Assembly: GCA_963731665.1 (NCBI GenBank)
Contig: CAVSWP010000011.1
Span: 1,174,385 to 1,238,384 of the forward strand
From: Chersky-840 sp035604715
Lineage (GTDB): Bacteria; Actinomycetota; Acidimicrobiia; Acidimicrobiales; UBA8190
Length of the DNA: 64,000 nucleotides
Direction of reading: 5' to 3'
How positions within the stretch are numbered: position 1 is the first letter of the stretch; each line of letters starts with the position of its first letter. Under the pieces are notes generated by a model. The model made no database searches. It saw nothing but the letters and a program-made list of their open reading frames with translations, and was not told the origin of the DNA. This document shows, piece after piece, positions 52,677-62,376 of the stretch. The translations under genes were made by a program, and so were the position numbers.

Positions 52677-53228
52677 GTGGAAGACTTGGGCATCGATCCG
52701 AACCCGGTTAACGGCAACGCAAACCTCCTCGACAGTGCCGCGCAACGAGCCCGACAGCAGTGGCTTCGGGCAAACTTCACCCAGATCTTCGGCGTCTCGG
52801 CCGAGGACTTGATGGCCCAGGGGATCAACCCTCGTCGGTACGCCAGGGAGCATCGAGATCAGATCCGCCAGTTCGCTCAGATGCAACGTAGTCAAGGCCT
52901 CATTGTCCCCGGTGGCCGCCTCTCCGGCTCGCCTGGACGGGGCAACTCCGGGCCTGGTCCAGAGAGACAGGCCAATCTGGGATATGGGTATGGCACCCGC
53001 GGCCACTACGGCATAGGTCTGCGTGGTGGAAGCGCCTGGATAGGGATCCTGCTCTTCCTCTTCGCCCTGCGGTTCTTGCTCGTCGACTCCTTGGTAGGAA
53101 CGCACGCTGCCCTTGTCTGGGTTCTCATGATCGGCGGAGTCCTCTTGGTGTTAAGGGTGCTGCTCTTCTCCTGGCTCCGCCAAAGGCGCTTCAGCCGCCG
53201 TCGGTCGGGTGGACAGTCGAGGGGATGA
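52677..53228 (+). CDS. Hypothetical membrane protein
   Basis: A 183-residue protein. The first about 80 residues are polar and helical (RARQQWLRANFTQIFGVSAE, LMAQGINPRRYAREHRDQIR), then a Gly-rich linker and two membrane helices (AWIGILLFLFALRFLLVDSL and HAALVWVLMIGGVLLVLRVL) ending in a basic tail. GTG start with GAGAGGAAG just before it. No family is recognised. Confidence 0.6.
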   Translation: MEDLGIDPNPVNGNANLLDSAAQRARQQWLRANFTQIFGVSAEDLMAQGINPRRYAREHRDQIRQFAQMQRSQGLIVPGGRLSGSPGRGNSGPGPERQANLGYGYGTRGHYGIGLRGGSAWIGILLFLFALRFLLVDSLVGTHAALVWVLMIGGVLLVLRVLLFSWLRQRRFSRRRSGGQSRG

Positions 53229-53515
53229 TCCGTGCACTGACCGCCCCACGATGCCGCCAGTTGGTTGAGTTTGGTCGTTCGGTTGGCGCCAGCCGATCGC
53301 GGTTGTCAGACCCCTCGGCCCAGAAAGGTCGACCGTACGCGACGCGATCGAACTTTCTTGGTCATCCGATCTCCGTAGGTCCTGGGGACTCGGAGTGTCA
53401 AGAGACTCCGTCAGTTTTAGACGCCCAGGTACCAGAGCCCCGTCTGTCGCTAAGGAACGGAAGCCACTGTGTCGCCCAGGTACCGGAACTTCACAACCGA
53501 TCAGGCCGAACGAAG

Positions 53516-53588
53516 TGGAGACGATGGGACTCGAACCCACGACCCCCTGCTTGCAAAGCAGGTGCTCTACCAGCTGAGCTACGTCCCC
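53516..53588 (-). tRNA. tRNA-Ala (TGC)
   Basis: Acceptor GGGGACG pairs with CGTCTCC (one G-U), discriminator A. The anticodon stem CCTGC/GCAGG has loop TTTGCAA, anticodon TGC. D arm GCTCAGCTGGTAGAGC and T arm GTGGGTTCGAGTCCCAT are standard. It is 73 nt with no encoded CCA. Confidence 0.95.
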
Positions 53589-53725
53589 GAAATATCTAGT
53601 CGCTGAATCGAGAGAATACCGTTTCAAAGCAAGAAGCTGGGTGAGAACACGTAGGTGGACTCAAGATCAACGAACTGGAGGCGCTGGGCACGACAACCGG
53701 TAGGTCGCCAGACGTGGCGCAAGGA

Positions 53726-54592
53726 TCAGGCGCCCCAGAAGCCAGCGAGCCGCTTGGCCTCGACGGCTCCTTGTCTGACCCCCGCTTGGAAGGCAGCCTC
53801 GACCCGACTGAAGTCCATGAGATGTAGACCCCAGCCGCTGATCCCGAGGAACTCCTCGCCGGGGCCGATGGTTTGCACCGTCGCCCCGCTGTCGCGCAGG
53901 GCCTCGAACTGGGCCTGGAACGATGCCAGCAGGGCGTTGAACCTTGGATCGTCGAAGCCCGGGGGAGCTACGAGGGTCATGCACGAGACCACGAGCACGA
54001 TGTCATGACCGACTGCGAGATCTGCATTGAGAGCGCTTCGCATGCCGCCATCCATATAGCGCAGACCGCCGATGGTGATCGGTTCGGTTATGGTGGGCAC
54101 GGCGCAGCTCGACGCCACTGCCCTGTCCAATTCGACTCCGGCCGCCTTGTCCCACACCCGGAAGGCTCCCGTGCCCGTGTCGACCGCCGTGCAGGCGAAG
54201 CGGTCGGGCCACTCCCGGTCGTTGAAAAGGGCGAAACGAGCTATGAATTCGTGCTCCGGGACGATCCAGGTGTCGAGCGCCAAGCGCCCCAGTTGGCTGC
54301 GCCTTGTCTCTTCGGTTCCTTCGGCAATAGCCAAGCTAACAAGGAGGTCCGTCAAGGTGGCGAGGTCGGTTGTAGTGCCGACCAGGCTCGGAGGTTCACG
54401 GCTCAGTTCGACGGCATCCTCAAGGGCGCCGCCGGACAGAAGCTGGGCACCGACGGCTGAACCGGCTGACGTGCCGATGACGGCGTCGGACTCGCTGACG
54501 ACCACCCCAGCAGCGGCAAGACCACTGATCAGGCCCGCTTCCCAGCCGATGCCGACCGGACCGCCACCACCGAGGACCAGCGCTCGCGTCAT
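53726..54592 (-). CDS. Patatin-like phospholipase
   Basis: A 288-residue protein with a complete patatin active site: oxyanion GGGGPVG (8-14), nucleophile GTSAG (Ser 42) and the DGG of GLRYMDGGMRS. A Ser-Asp lipid acyl hydrolase in the cytoplasm or at the membrane is expected. Unlike the patatin-like protein at 16.4 kb, its motifs are canonical. It is divergent from the PaiB-like gene. Confidence 0.9.
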   Translation of the reverse strand: MTRALVLGGGGPVGIGWEAGLISGLAAAGVVVSESDAVIGTSAGSAVGAQLLSGGALEDAVELSREPPSLVGTTTDLATLTDLLVSLAIAEGTEETRRSQLGRLALDTWIVPEHEFIARFALFNDREWPDRFACTAVDTGTGAFRVWDKAAGVELDRAVASSCAVPTITEPITIGGLRYMDGGMRSALNADLAVGHDIVLVVSCMTLVAPPGFDDPRFNALLASFQAQFEALRDSGATVQTIGPGEEFLGISGWGLHLMDFSRVEAAFQAGVRQGAVEAKRLAGFWGA

Positions 54593-54888
54593 GTTCGAAC
54601 GCTACTAGCTGGCGTGCAGACGACCGCCCGTTGCATATGTCTCGTGATTGACGGCTCGCGTACGGGATGTCATCGGCCAATATGCAATGTTGTCGATGGT
54701 GGCCAATGTTACTAGTGCTTGACAAAGGCAATGGCGGTTGGCCGACGCGTGGGGGCAGCCCTTCCAAGCTGGATCACGCGGGTCGCGATTGTGGGCGGTC
54801 GGACCCGGGCCGGAGTGCGAACAAGCGGCCCCCTGTGCTCGAGTAGCGAAGAAGAGCCCGCTCAGGCCATTGCGCTGGACATGGAAGA

Positions 54889-55512
54889 ATGTGTTTTGTG
54901 CGCCACAATCCTCACCACGCCACAGAGGACCCCGAGGTGGTCCGTCGACTGATCCGCGAGAACCCATGGGGAACCCTGATCAGCAGCAACAACGGCGAAC
55001 TGGTCGCCTCGCACTACCCGGTTCTCCTCGATGAGGAGTCCGACGGATTGGTAGCCCTCACCCATGTCGGTCGCCCTGACGAGACGATCCATGGATTCGG
55101 GGATCGGGAAGCACTGCTGATCATCGAGGGGCGCAACGGGTACATCTCCCCGAGCTGGTACGCGCCGGGGGAAACCCAGGCGCCGACTTGGAACTTCAGC
55201 GCGGCGCATTGCTATGGAGTGCCGCAGATCCTCGACGAGGAGAAGACCCTCGCAGTGCTCGCCAGACTTGTCGCGGACTTCGAGCGTCAAGTCGAAGAAC
55301 CGATGCTGCTGGACCTGGATTGGGGTCGCCCGGTGGCACGCGGGACGGTGGGCATCCGGTTGCCGATTACGCGCTTCGTCTGCAAGATCAAGATGAGCCA
55401 GGACAAGAGCCCGGTCACCCAGCGTCAAGTGATGGAGGCCCTGCGTGCCCCTGGGCCCTTCCATAATCCGGGACTCGCCGACGACATGGCGCGGGCTCTC
55501 TCCGGGAACTGA
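54889..55512 (+). CDS. FMN-binding negative transcriptional regulator (PaiB type)
   Basis: A 207-residue split-barrel protein: NPWGTLISSNNGELVASHYP, HVGRPDETIH, GYISPSWYAPGETQAPTWNF, AAHCYGVPQI and the C-terminal VTQRQVMEAL. The PaiB family is named for repression of sporulation and protease genes in Bacillus; FMN binding is predicted. The methyltransferase gene follows after 13 bp and is probably co-transcribed. Confidence 0.88.
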   Translation: MCFVRHNPHHATEDPEVVRRLIRENPWGTLISSNNGELVASHYPVLLDEESDGLVALTHVGRPDETIHGFGDREALLIIEGRNGYISPSWYAPGETQAPTWNFSAAHCYGVPQILDEEKTLAVLARLVADFERQVEEPMLLDLDWGRPVARGTVGIRLPITRFVCKIKMSQDKSPVTQRQVMEALRAPGPFHNPGLADDMARALSGN

Positions 55513-55525
55513 CCAGGCGCCAGAG

Positions 55526-56200
55526 ATGACGGCATATGAAGATTTGCGGGATCACCGAGGGTGGCTGCTCAACGAACGAGCCAGTGCGGGTCGAGAGAAC
55601 CTAGATCCCGGCCACGTTCGCCGCTATGACGAGAAGGAGGATGCCGCCTCAGCCGAAGAAGTTGCGCTTTGTCGGTCGCTCGGGATGACCGGCGAGTCAA
55701 CTGTCGTCGAATTCGGTTCGGGTACCGGGCAGTTCGCAGTCGCAGCGGCGTCACATTGCCTACGTCTTGCCGCCGTAGACGTTTCCGAAGTTATGATCTC
55801 GGCTCTCCGTTCGAAGCTTGCTCGGCTGGAGTTGAGCAATGTAGAAATCGTTCAAGCGGGCTTCCTGACTTATCGCCATACAGGGCAACCGGCTGACATC
55901 GTCTACTCGAGGTACGCCCTTCATCATCTCCCGGACTTTTGGAAGGCCGATGCTCTGTCGAGAATCGCCTCGATCCTTCGTCCCGGAGGTCATTTCCGCT
56001 TGTGGGACGTGATCTACAACTTTGAGCCGCACGAGGCGCGAGATCGCATTGAGGCGTGGTGTTCAACTGGTGGAGCGTCCCAGCTCGACAAATGGACGAT
56101 AAGTGAACTTGAGGAACACGTCAGAGATGAAAACTCAACGTATCGATGGTTGTTAGAACCGATGATCGAGCGCGCTCGGCCTCTCGATCGAGGCTGTTGA
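55526..56200 (+). CDS. SAM-dependent methyltransferase with frameshifted C-terminus
   Basis: A 224-residue class I methyltransferase: SAM loop VVEFGSGTGQFAVAAAS, AAVDVSEVMISAL, then YSRYALHHLPDFWKADALSR and LRPGGHFRLWDVIYNF. The frame ends ARPLDRGC, but one base away the other frame continues GLSIEAVEFSADGIVGRYVL then RKR and a stop at 56249, a typical end strand. A single-base change near 56172-56178 thus removed the last beta strand, unless it is a sequencing error. The substrate is unknown. Confidence 0.8.
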   Translation: MTAYEDLRDHRGWLLNERASAGRENLDPGHVRRYDEKEDAASAEEVALCRSLGMTGESTVVEFGSGTGQFAVAAASHCLRLAAVDVSEVMISALRSKLARLELSNVEIVQAGFLTYRHTGQPADIVYSRYALHHLPDFWKADALSRIASILRPGGHFRLWDVIYNFEPHEARDRIEAWCSTGGASQLDKWTISELEEHVRDENSTYRWLLEPMIERARPLDRGC

Positions 56201-56338
56201 GTTCTCCGCCGACGGCATCGTTGGCAGGTACGTGCTTCGGAAACGCTGATCCGCGGCTTGATCGGAGCGGCCGGGGGTCGCTCGGGCACGGAGCGGACGG
56301 ATGTGACGGGTTATCGGACAGGGAGCAAGATCAAATAG

Positions 56339-56959
56339 TCACCCGAACAGGGTCAAAACAGCTGCGAGTTGCACTCGCTCACCTTTTAGCCGCAGCACCT
56401 CGCTGGTGAGTCCCTGTCGATCGACGTGTCTGACAAAGTCGGGCATCGCCTCACGGTACGCGGTGACTACGGGGCCGCCCGGAGTGCGCTCGGAGTAGAA
56501 GGCGTAGTGGAGAAGCGCGCCGATGATTCCAATCGCTCCCGCGGCGGGTCCGATCATGGGAGGCATCAAACGTGCCGTGTGGGCATTCTGAATCTGAAGA
56601 TGGGCGGCCCCTCCATAAGGATCGGCCCCGGCGTATTCGACCCTACCTACCGTCGCCATGACTGCCGCACCCACGCAAAGGAGGCATGGCTCGAGCGTTG
56701 TGAGCACGACGTAACCCTCGTAACGCTGGGTGGGGGGCAGTTGTGCCAGAGCGTTCAGTTCTGCATGGGCAAGATGGCTGTACGACAACTCACCCGGAGC
56801 GGGTTCTCGGACATACCGTCTGCCCCGCCCGCGAGTCACGAGCTCGCCTTCGGCATCGAGAACAACACTGCCCACGGGGGTAGTGCCCGCCACCATGGCC
56901 TCCCACGCAAGGCCGAACGCCACCGCCCAGGGTCCGTCCAAAATCGTCATGGACGACAT
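56339..56959 (-). CDS. Cytidine/deoxycytidylate-deaminase family zinc enzyme
   Basis: A 206-residue protein: zinc motif HAELNAL with catalytic Glu and the second motif LTTLEPCLLCVGA. An N-terminal VGSVVLDAEGELVTRGRGRR is typical of tRNA-adenosine/guanine-deaminase-like members. The substrate is undetermined. The HTH pseudogene lies 40 bp upstream on the same strand. Confidence 0.85.
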   Translation of the reverse strand: MSSMTILDGPWAVAFGLAWEAMVAGTTPVGSVVLDAEGELVTRGRGRRYVREPAPGELSYSHLAHAELNALAQLPPTQRYEGYVVLTTLEPCLLCVGAAVMATVGRVEYAGADPYGGAAHLQIQNAHTARLMPPMIGPAAGAIGIIGALLHYAFYSERTPGGPVVTAYREAMPDFVRHVDRQGLTSEVLRLKGERVQLAAVLTLFG

Positions 56960-56998
56960 TCTGCTTCGGCGCCGGAGCAGACCGCTCGGTTCGACTGG

Positions 56999-57347
56999 CT
57001 ACGGGGGTGGCATCCCTACGTTGTGCCGGACCTCCGCTGCCAGTGCCCACGAGTCTTCCAATTCTTGCCGGAGGGTCTGCCAATGCGCAGCTCCGGCCTC
57101 GTCGCTTCGAGAGGTCGTTCGTTGCCACAGCGCTTGGCGCGGTTCTGCCGAGGGCGGCACCGATCTCATGCCATGTCCGGTGCTGAGATCGAGCGACCCG
57201 CACGGCCTCCTTCTCGATCGCAGCGAAGTACTTCTGGAACGCCGAGATGGCCTTGAGGACTTCGATCGGGTCTGGGTCCGGGCTCTCTCGCAGTTGCTCC
57301 CAACGGTCCCAAGCAGAGCTCCCGGTCACGGGATCATTGTCGGGCAC
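56999..57347 (-). pseudogene. Small HTH protein, frameshifted
   Basis: The first frame reads WDRWEQLRESPDPDPIEVLK, AVRVARSQHRTWHEIGAALG. One extra base near 57136 shifts it. Past it the other frame gives RQALWQRTTSRSDEAGAAHW, QTLRQELEDSWALAAEVRHN and a stop at 56999. Repaired, the HTH reads IGAALGRTRQALWQR. In layout it resembles the HTH protein at 2192-2545. Error or decay cannot be told apart. Confidence 0.65.
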
Positions 57348-57562
57348 CCGACGCCGTGCGTCAAGGATCCTTTACAGAAGGGGACCCATCCGAAACTGCC
57401 GGCGGCTCTGACCGCCCCGCCCCCCCGCAATCGCTCCTGTTCGCGGATATTGCTCGGGTCGTCTGCGGACCGGAAGCGAGAGGGATCGACACCTGCCGAG
57501 CGGTTCGAGGACCTGGCTTGTGCGCTTGTTCGTCGGCGAGAATCGCGGGAGTGCCCAGCATC

Positions 57563-58102
57563 GTGGAGAAAGTCTCGGTCAGGGAGATGCCTCTGTTGGA
57601 GGTGGGGTTTCGGATCAGATACTTCCACGAGGCGTCGGACGACTACCTCCTCGCCCTGGGCGTGGACCGCGAACTGCTCCCAGAGCCGGGAGCCTGGCTG
57701 TCGTTTCATGAGCGAGACTACGAGCGGCCCCTAACCGAGCGCGAGAATTACGTGCTCCTTTGGGAACTCGATGGCAAGGCGGTGGGCTTTAGTTCTCTCG
57801 ACCACATCGTGTTTGGTGAAGAAGCGTTCATGCACCTACACATTGTCGAGGTGTCGTGGCGCCGCCGAGGCCTCGGTGTGAACTTCGTAAAGCTGTCCGC
57901 CTCGAAGTACTTCGAGCTATTCGAGCTCAAGTGTCTCTACTGCGAGCCGAATGCTCTGAATGCGGCACCGAATCGAACGCTCCAGCGAGCCGGGTTTACC
58001 TACCTGTTCAGTCACGAAACCATCCCCGGACCCTTCAACTTCCGCCAGGTGACCACCCGCTGGGTATTGGAGCGGCCCTCCTCGCTCCCCAGGACCGTGT
58101 AG
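57563..58102 (+). CDS. GNAT-family acetyltransferase (predicted)
   Basis: About 179 residues. The central block YVLLWELDGKAVGFSSLDHI, AFMHLHIVEVSWRRRGLGVN, FVKLSASKYFELFELKCLYC, EPNALNAAPNRTLQRAGF has the GNAT motif A (RRRGLG) for acetyl-CoA and the usual N-P-A-N tail. The start is GTG 57563 or ATG 57587; upstream in-frame sequence is Arg/Pro-rich. The substrate is unknown. Confidence 0.75.
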   Translation: MEKVSVREMPLLEVGFRIRYFHEASDDYLLALGVDRELLPEPGAWLSFHERDYERPLTERENYVLLWELDGKAVGFSSLDHIVFGEEAFMHLHIVEVSWRRRGLGVNFVKLSASKYFELFELKCLYCEPNALNAAPNRTLQRAGFTYLFSHETIPGPFNFRQVTTRWVLERPSSLPRTV

Positions 58103-58358
58103 CCCATCACCAGTACTGCCTCCAACGGCGTAGGAGTGCGGCCAGTCAGAGTTTCAGTATCATGGTCAGGAGCTGGTGGAGCGACTCGGGGAACTCGCGC
58201 CGGGTCTCCCTCCGCTGGTCGCGCACCATCATTGTGCCTGCAGGTGAAAACACGCGGTGCTTCTAGGTGAAACCACTCTGACGCCCTCGGCCGCTCATCC
58301 GTACCCTGAGTTTCAGACGCAACGACTCCGCATGCGCGGAGAGAGGTGTGACAGAGCC

Positions 58359-58628
58359 ATGGGCGACACCGAGCGTCGGACGGGGCATCAGGGGGGTGCC
58401 TTCATCGGTGGTCGCTGGGTCAGTGACGACGAGCTCCGGACCCGTGGCCGGCGAGTCTCGGACGCTCTTGCCCGTGCGGCAGCGGGACGAAACGATGAAG
58501 GGACCTGTCCGCAGTGCGGGGAGCCTCGCCCCGGCGCTACCGACGGACCAGGAGGCCGCGCCTTCGTGCTGGGCTCTGAGTGTCCCGCCTGTGGGCACGT
58601 CGAGACGGTAGATGACGCCGATGGATGA
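58359..58628 (+). CDS. Small zinc-ribbon protein
   Basis: An 89-residue protein: FIGGRWVSDDELRTRGRRVS at the start, then two Cys pairs (CPQCGEP and CPACGHVE) that can bind one zinc. Its stop (58626-58628) overlaps the next start region, so the two are likely coupled. No family is recognised. Confidence 0.55.
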   Translation: MGDTERRTGHQGGAFIGGRWVSDDELRTRGRRVSDALARAAAGRNDEGTCPQCGEPRPGATDGPGGRAFVLGSECPACGHVETVDDADG

Positions 58629-58776
58629 GCACCACGAACACTCCGGGCTCTACCCCTCGGGATTGGACGAGATTCTCCGGCGCATCGGCGAGGCCGGAGA
58701 CGACGACAGGGGATCGGACGCGTCAGAGGGCGACTGTGCGTCGCGGGTCGTGGTTCAGTCTCGGGATCCCTCGTAA
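58621..58776 (+). CDS. Small acidic protein
   Basis: A 51-residue protein, MDEHHEHSGLYPSGLDEILR then RIGEAGDDDRGSDASEGD, overlapping the zinc-ribbon gene by eight bases. It has higher third-position GC than the alternative frame starting at 58625, so I prefer it. Function unknown. Confidence 0.4.
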   Translation: MDEHHEHSGLYPSGLDEILRRIGEAGDDDRGSDASEGDCASRVVVQSRDPS

Positions 58777-58879
58777 GCTTGGTGGCGACGACGGTCACTG
58801 CGGTGATCACCGACATCTGATGGGCAAGAACTCCGATTGCCTGTTGTCCTTGCCGTTCTGACGCCAATGGGGATGTCTC

Positions 58880-59134
58880 GTGAAGCTCAAGCTTGACCTG
58901 CACGACCTTTACAACCGTGGTGAGGACATTGATCGAGCACTCCGTGCCGTCATCGACGAGGCCGTGCAAAAGAAGGCCCCACTGATCGAGATCATCCCCG
59001 GCAAGGGGAGCGGTCAGCTCAAGAAGCGACTGCTGCGTTTCCTCGACCAGAAGGAGATCAAGATACTCTACGACCGCGTCGAGAAGGACTCGCACAACTT
59101 CGGGAGGGTGTTCGTTCACTTCCGATGGAAGTGA
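58880..59134 (+). CDS. Smr-domain protein
   Basis: An 84-residue stand-alone Smr (small MutS-related) domain: LKLDLHDLYNRGEDIDRALR, the conserved IIPGKGSGQLKKRLLRFLDQ and RVEKDSHNFGRVFVHF. Smr domains bind or nick nucleic acid. The typical LDLHG and TGxG motifs become LDLHD and PGKGSG. GTG is the start. Confidence 0.8.
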   Translation: MKLKLDLHDLYNRGEDIDRALRAVIDEAVQKKAPLIEIIPGKGSGQLKKRLLRFLDQKEIKILYDRVEKDSHNFGRVFVHFRWK

Positions 59135-59255
59135 CGCCCTCGGTCGTCGGTGGTCACAAAGGCCGCTTTGCGGCCCGTTGCCTTGCTCCCGACGCGCACC
59201 CGCCGCCGGGATGGCCGACGGCGGGTGGGAACGCCTTGCTCGTGCGAGGAACTGC

Positions 59256-59591
59256 TCAGGCTGCTCGCCGCAGGTCCCTCTGCTCCATAACCTCAGCTTG
59301 GTCATCGAGCTTGCGGTGCAGACCGGCGAAGAACACCGTCACGGCATGCAGAAACACTGCTCCTCCGCCCAAGGCCAGGCCGGTAAGCGTGATGCCCACC
59401 CAGCCGTAGCGGAGATTGCCCACGTTCCACGCGCTCCACATGTTGAAGTTGGCCAGCCAGGCCAGGGCGACGCCCGTTACCGAGGCGGAAAAGGCCCACC
59501 TCTCCCGGGCGTGCTGAAGGTATCTTCCCCCCAACATGGCCAAGGCCATGACCGCAAAGGAGAAGAACAGGAATACCGCAAATACGTGCAT
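59256..59591 (-). CDS. Small membrane protein
   Basis: A 111-residue protein with three hydrophobic helices (FAVFLFFSFAVMALAMLGGR, ASVTGVALAWLANF, ITLTGLALGGGAVFLHAVTV) and a polar, charged tail. No family is recognised. The 59135-59255 stretch has no gene. Confidence 0.6.
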   Translation of the reverse strand: MHVFAVFLFFSFAVMALAMLGGRYLQHARERWAFSASVTGVALAWLANFNMWSAWNVGNLRYGWVGITLTGLALGGGAVFLHAVTVFFAGLHRKLDDQAEVMEQRDLRRAA

Positions 59592-59661
59592 CTCTACCCC
59601 CCCTCTTGTCGAGGACTTGCTTCCAGACGGCCTGTTGTTTTCCTGCCGTCCAACCTCGACG

Positions 59662-60462
59662 TTACCGGGAGGGCGGGAAGATCGTGCCGGTCAAGGTCCG
59701 AAGAATCGAGGGTCTTGATCCGGCCCGGTGGAGGATCCGGGATCCCCATTTGTGACGAGGATGGCCCCCGACCTTTCGTGTGACCCCCGGGCCGTCGTGA
59801 GGGCTCAGCGCGGGATCGGGGCGGTCGAGGCTCCAGTGTCTGCCCACGGTGCAGATCCATACCGTGGCGTCCTCCTGGTCGCGCCGGGGGATGATCGAGA
59901 AGTGGCTGATGGCGCGCTGCCCGCCCTCGTGGTCTCCGTAGAGCAGCTGGATGGCGAACGGCTGAACTGTCGTGATGGCCTGGATCAACTCGGGGTAGTC
60001 GCCGTCGCTGGTGTCCCGGATGACTCCCTGCCAGAAGCTGATGTCCCCGGCCGGGATGAACAGGTCACGTGTCTGCATGCGGAACGCCGCCGGATCGGCG
60101 TGCTCGGGGACGTTGCCTTCGCGCCAGATGCCCGCCAGGTACCAGCCGTGGATCACCGCGATGCCCGACCCGACGTTGCGCAGCGACATGGCCAGGTAGA
60201 TGTTGTCGTCCTCGACCTCGACCGACGCTCTTCCCCCGGGCACCGTGGCCCAGTGGCGGTCCGCCCACATCATCTTCTCCACCGGATCACTAGGCCGTGA
60301 GGGGACCAGGACGGGACGGAGGTTTATCTGGAGACTCCGCTCGGCGGTGCGGGCCGCCCGGTTGGCCGACCGGACCGAGGCGAACGTCGCCAACGCCAGC
60401 ACCAGCGTGCCGCCGGCCGTGGCGAACGACGAGATCGTGACCCAGTTCGTCGTGGCCTCCAT
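59662..60462 (-). CDS. Membrane-anchored hypothetical protein
   Basis: A 266-residue protein: an N-terminal membrane helix (ISSFATAGGTLVLALATFAS) then a soluble part (LRPVLVPSRPSDPVEKMMWA, NIYLAMSLRNVGSGIAVIHG, FQxxI-like WQGVIRDTSDG, and RAISHFSIIPRRDQEDATVW). The layout, one anchor plus a beta-rich domain, is common in actinobacteria. No function can be given. The last about 60 residues are Arg/Pro-rich and may be outside the real gene. Confidence 0.55.
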   Translation of the reverse strand: MEATTNWVTISSFATAGGTLVLALATFASVRSANRAARTAERSLQINLRPVLVPSRPSDPVEKMMWADRHWATVPGGRASVEVEDDNIYLAMSLRNVGSGIAVIHGWYLAGIWREGNVPEHADPAAFRMQTRDLFIPAGDISFWQGVIRDTSDGDYPELIQAITTVQPFAIQLLYGDHEGGQRAISHFSIIPRRDQEDATVWICTVGRHWSLDRPDPALSPHDGPGVTRKVGGHPRHKWGSRILHRAGSRPSILRTLTGTIFPPSR

Positions 60463-60686
60463 GGACCCGAACAATACGGCCGGCGCAGTCAGCGAGGCCG
60501 ATAACCTCGAGTCCACGCCGCTCGGGAGCAGACGCCAGGCGTGGTCTGCATCGCTCCCGGTGCTCTCCCACCGATGCACGGATCGACCCCTCACGCCGAG
60601 CCGCACCGGCCCGCGGATGCCCGACAGGGCGGCCCCGACCGCCGGGTCCGACGACGTCGGCGCCGCACCGCTCTGGGCGCGGCCGC

Positions 60687-61342
60687 GTGGTGGTCGTGGC
60701 AGCGGCCGGGCTCGGTGCATGGACCGCCGTCCGGTCCCCGCACCGGGCGGTGACGGCGAGCCACGCCACCACGACCACCTCCTCGACCACGACGTCGGTC
60801 CCGTCGACCACGACGACCCAACCGTCTCCCGGGCCCACCGTGCCCACGGTTCCGGCGCCGTGCACGCCGACCGTGGTGCCCGGGGGCGCCTACGCCGTGG
60901 GTGACTCGGTGATGCTCGATGCCCAACAGGCACTTCAGGGATGTGTCCCCAACCTGCAGGTCAACGTGGCGGTCAGCCGCCAGTGGTCCGACGGGGAGGC
61001 CATCGTGCGCGAGGTCATGTCGGGCGCCGAGCCCCCGTCGGTCGTCGTCGTGGACCTCGGCACCAACGGCCCGATCACCGACAGCGACTTCGACGCCATG
61101 ATGGCGGCGGTGCACGGCGCCGGGCACGTCGTCTTCGTCACCGTGCACGTCGACCGGCCCTGGCAGGACCAGGTCAACGGGGTCCTCGCCAGTGGGGTGG
61201 CCCGCTACCCCCGTGCCGTGCTGGCCGACTGGCAGAGCCTGGCGGCCCGATACCCCGAGTGGTTCTACTCCGACGGCACCCATCTCCCCATCGGGGGCCC
61301 CGGGCGCACGCCCTGGCGTGGCTCATCGCCTCCAAGGTGTGA
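60687..61342 (+). CDS. SGNH-type hydrolase, secreted or anchored, frameshifted at the 3' end
   Basis: A hydrophobic start (VVVVAAAGLGAWTAV), a Thr/Ser/Pro linker, then an SGNH domain: block I YAVGDSVML, block III VVDLGTNGPI and block V YSDGTHLPI. This matches the C-terminal esterase part of OafA/YrhL-like acyltransferases, but no acyltransferase domain precedes it. A one-base shift near 61305, in a run of G and C, separates GGPG from its true end AHALAWLIASKV (stop 61342). It may act on cell-surface acyl esters. Confidence 0.7.
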
Positions 61343-61387
61343 GCGCACCGCGCCGACGGCTCGCCGCCGTTGGGCGCCCGTCGTCGC

Positions 61388-62364
61388 TCAGCGCAGGAAG
61401 TAGGTGATCTCGTCGATGCGCTTGAGGATCTCCTCGTCGAGGAGGGGGATGACGTCGAGAGCCAACATGTTCTCCCGCACCTGCTCGACGCGGCTGGCTC
61501 CGGTGATCACCGTCGACACCCGGGGGTTCTTGGCGCACCAGGCCAGCGCCAACTGGGCGAGGGTGCACCCCAACTCGTCGGCCAGCTCCTTGAACGCCTT
61601 CACCTTCTTGTTGCGCCGGGCATCGGTCAGCATGCCCTGGAGCCACTCGTAGCCGGGCAGCGCCGCTCGGCTGTCTTCGGGGATCCCGTCGATGTACTTG
61701 CCGGTGAGCAACCCCGAAGCCAGCGGACTCCAGATGGTGAGCCCCAGTCCGATGTCGTCGTAGAGACGGGCGAACTCCTTCTCCACCTTGGTGCGCTCGA
61801 AGATGTTGTACTGCGGCTGCTCCATGACGGGCTTGTGCAGGTTGTGCCGATCGGCGATGTCCCAGGCGGCGCGGATCTCGTCCGCCGCCCACTCCGACGT
61901 ACCCCAGTACAGAGCCCGGCCCGAGCTCACGATGTCCGACATGGCCCACACCGTCTCCTCGAGGGGTGTCTCGGGGTCAGCCCGGTGGCAGAACACGAGG
62001 TCCACGAAGTCGAGGTCGAAGCGCTCCAGCGAGCCCTCGATCGCCTGCAGGAGGTACTTGCGGTTGAGGGTGTTGCGCATGTTCACTTCGTCGTGGATGC
62101 CCCAGAAGATCTTGGTGGACAACACGTAGCTGTGGCGCGCCCGCATCCCAGGCGGGCCAGGGCCTTGCCCATGATCCGCTCGGACTCGCCGCCCGAGTAC
62201 GCCTCGGCGTTGTCGAAGAAGTTGACGCCCGCCTCGCGCGCCGCCCCCAGACAGTCCGACGCCAGTCCCTCGTCGAGCTGCGGCCCGAAGGTCACCCACG
62301 ACCCGAACGACAACACGCTTACCTTGAGCCCGCTTCGGCCCAGTCGGCGGTACTCCATCTCCAT
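61388..62364 (-). CDS. Aldo/keto reductase, frameshifted
   Basis: Two frames form one protein. The first (to about 62142) reads EYRRLGRSGLKVSVLSFGSW, VNFFDNAEAYSGGESERIMG, with the catalytic Asp and Tyr. The second continues RHSYVLSTKIFWG, HRADPETPLEETVWAMSDIV, MEQPQYNIFERTKVEKEF, TIWSPLASGLLTGKYIDG and STVITGASRVEQVRENMLAL. The repaired protein is about 325 residues, of the KvBeta-like/YghZ branch, reducing aldehydes with NADPH. The shift is one extra base in CGCGCCAC. Confidence 0.85.
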
Positions 62365-62376
62365 CGGGGGGTCCTT

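Noticed and set aside
58660..58690. Another IS end (GGACGAGATTCTCC)
   Set aside because: Similar for about 14 bases only, within a coding frame, and lacks the CACCCAC half of the repeat.
60200..60904. Acyltransferase domain in front of the SGNH hydrolase
   Set aside because: Expected from the OafA-like family, but upstream frames show only Arg/Pro text and the antisense gene at 59662-60462; no acyltransferase motif is present.
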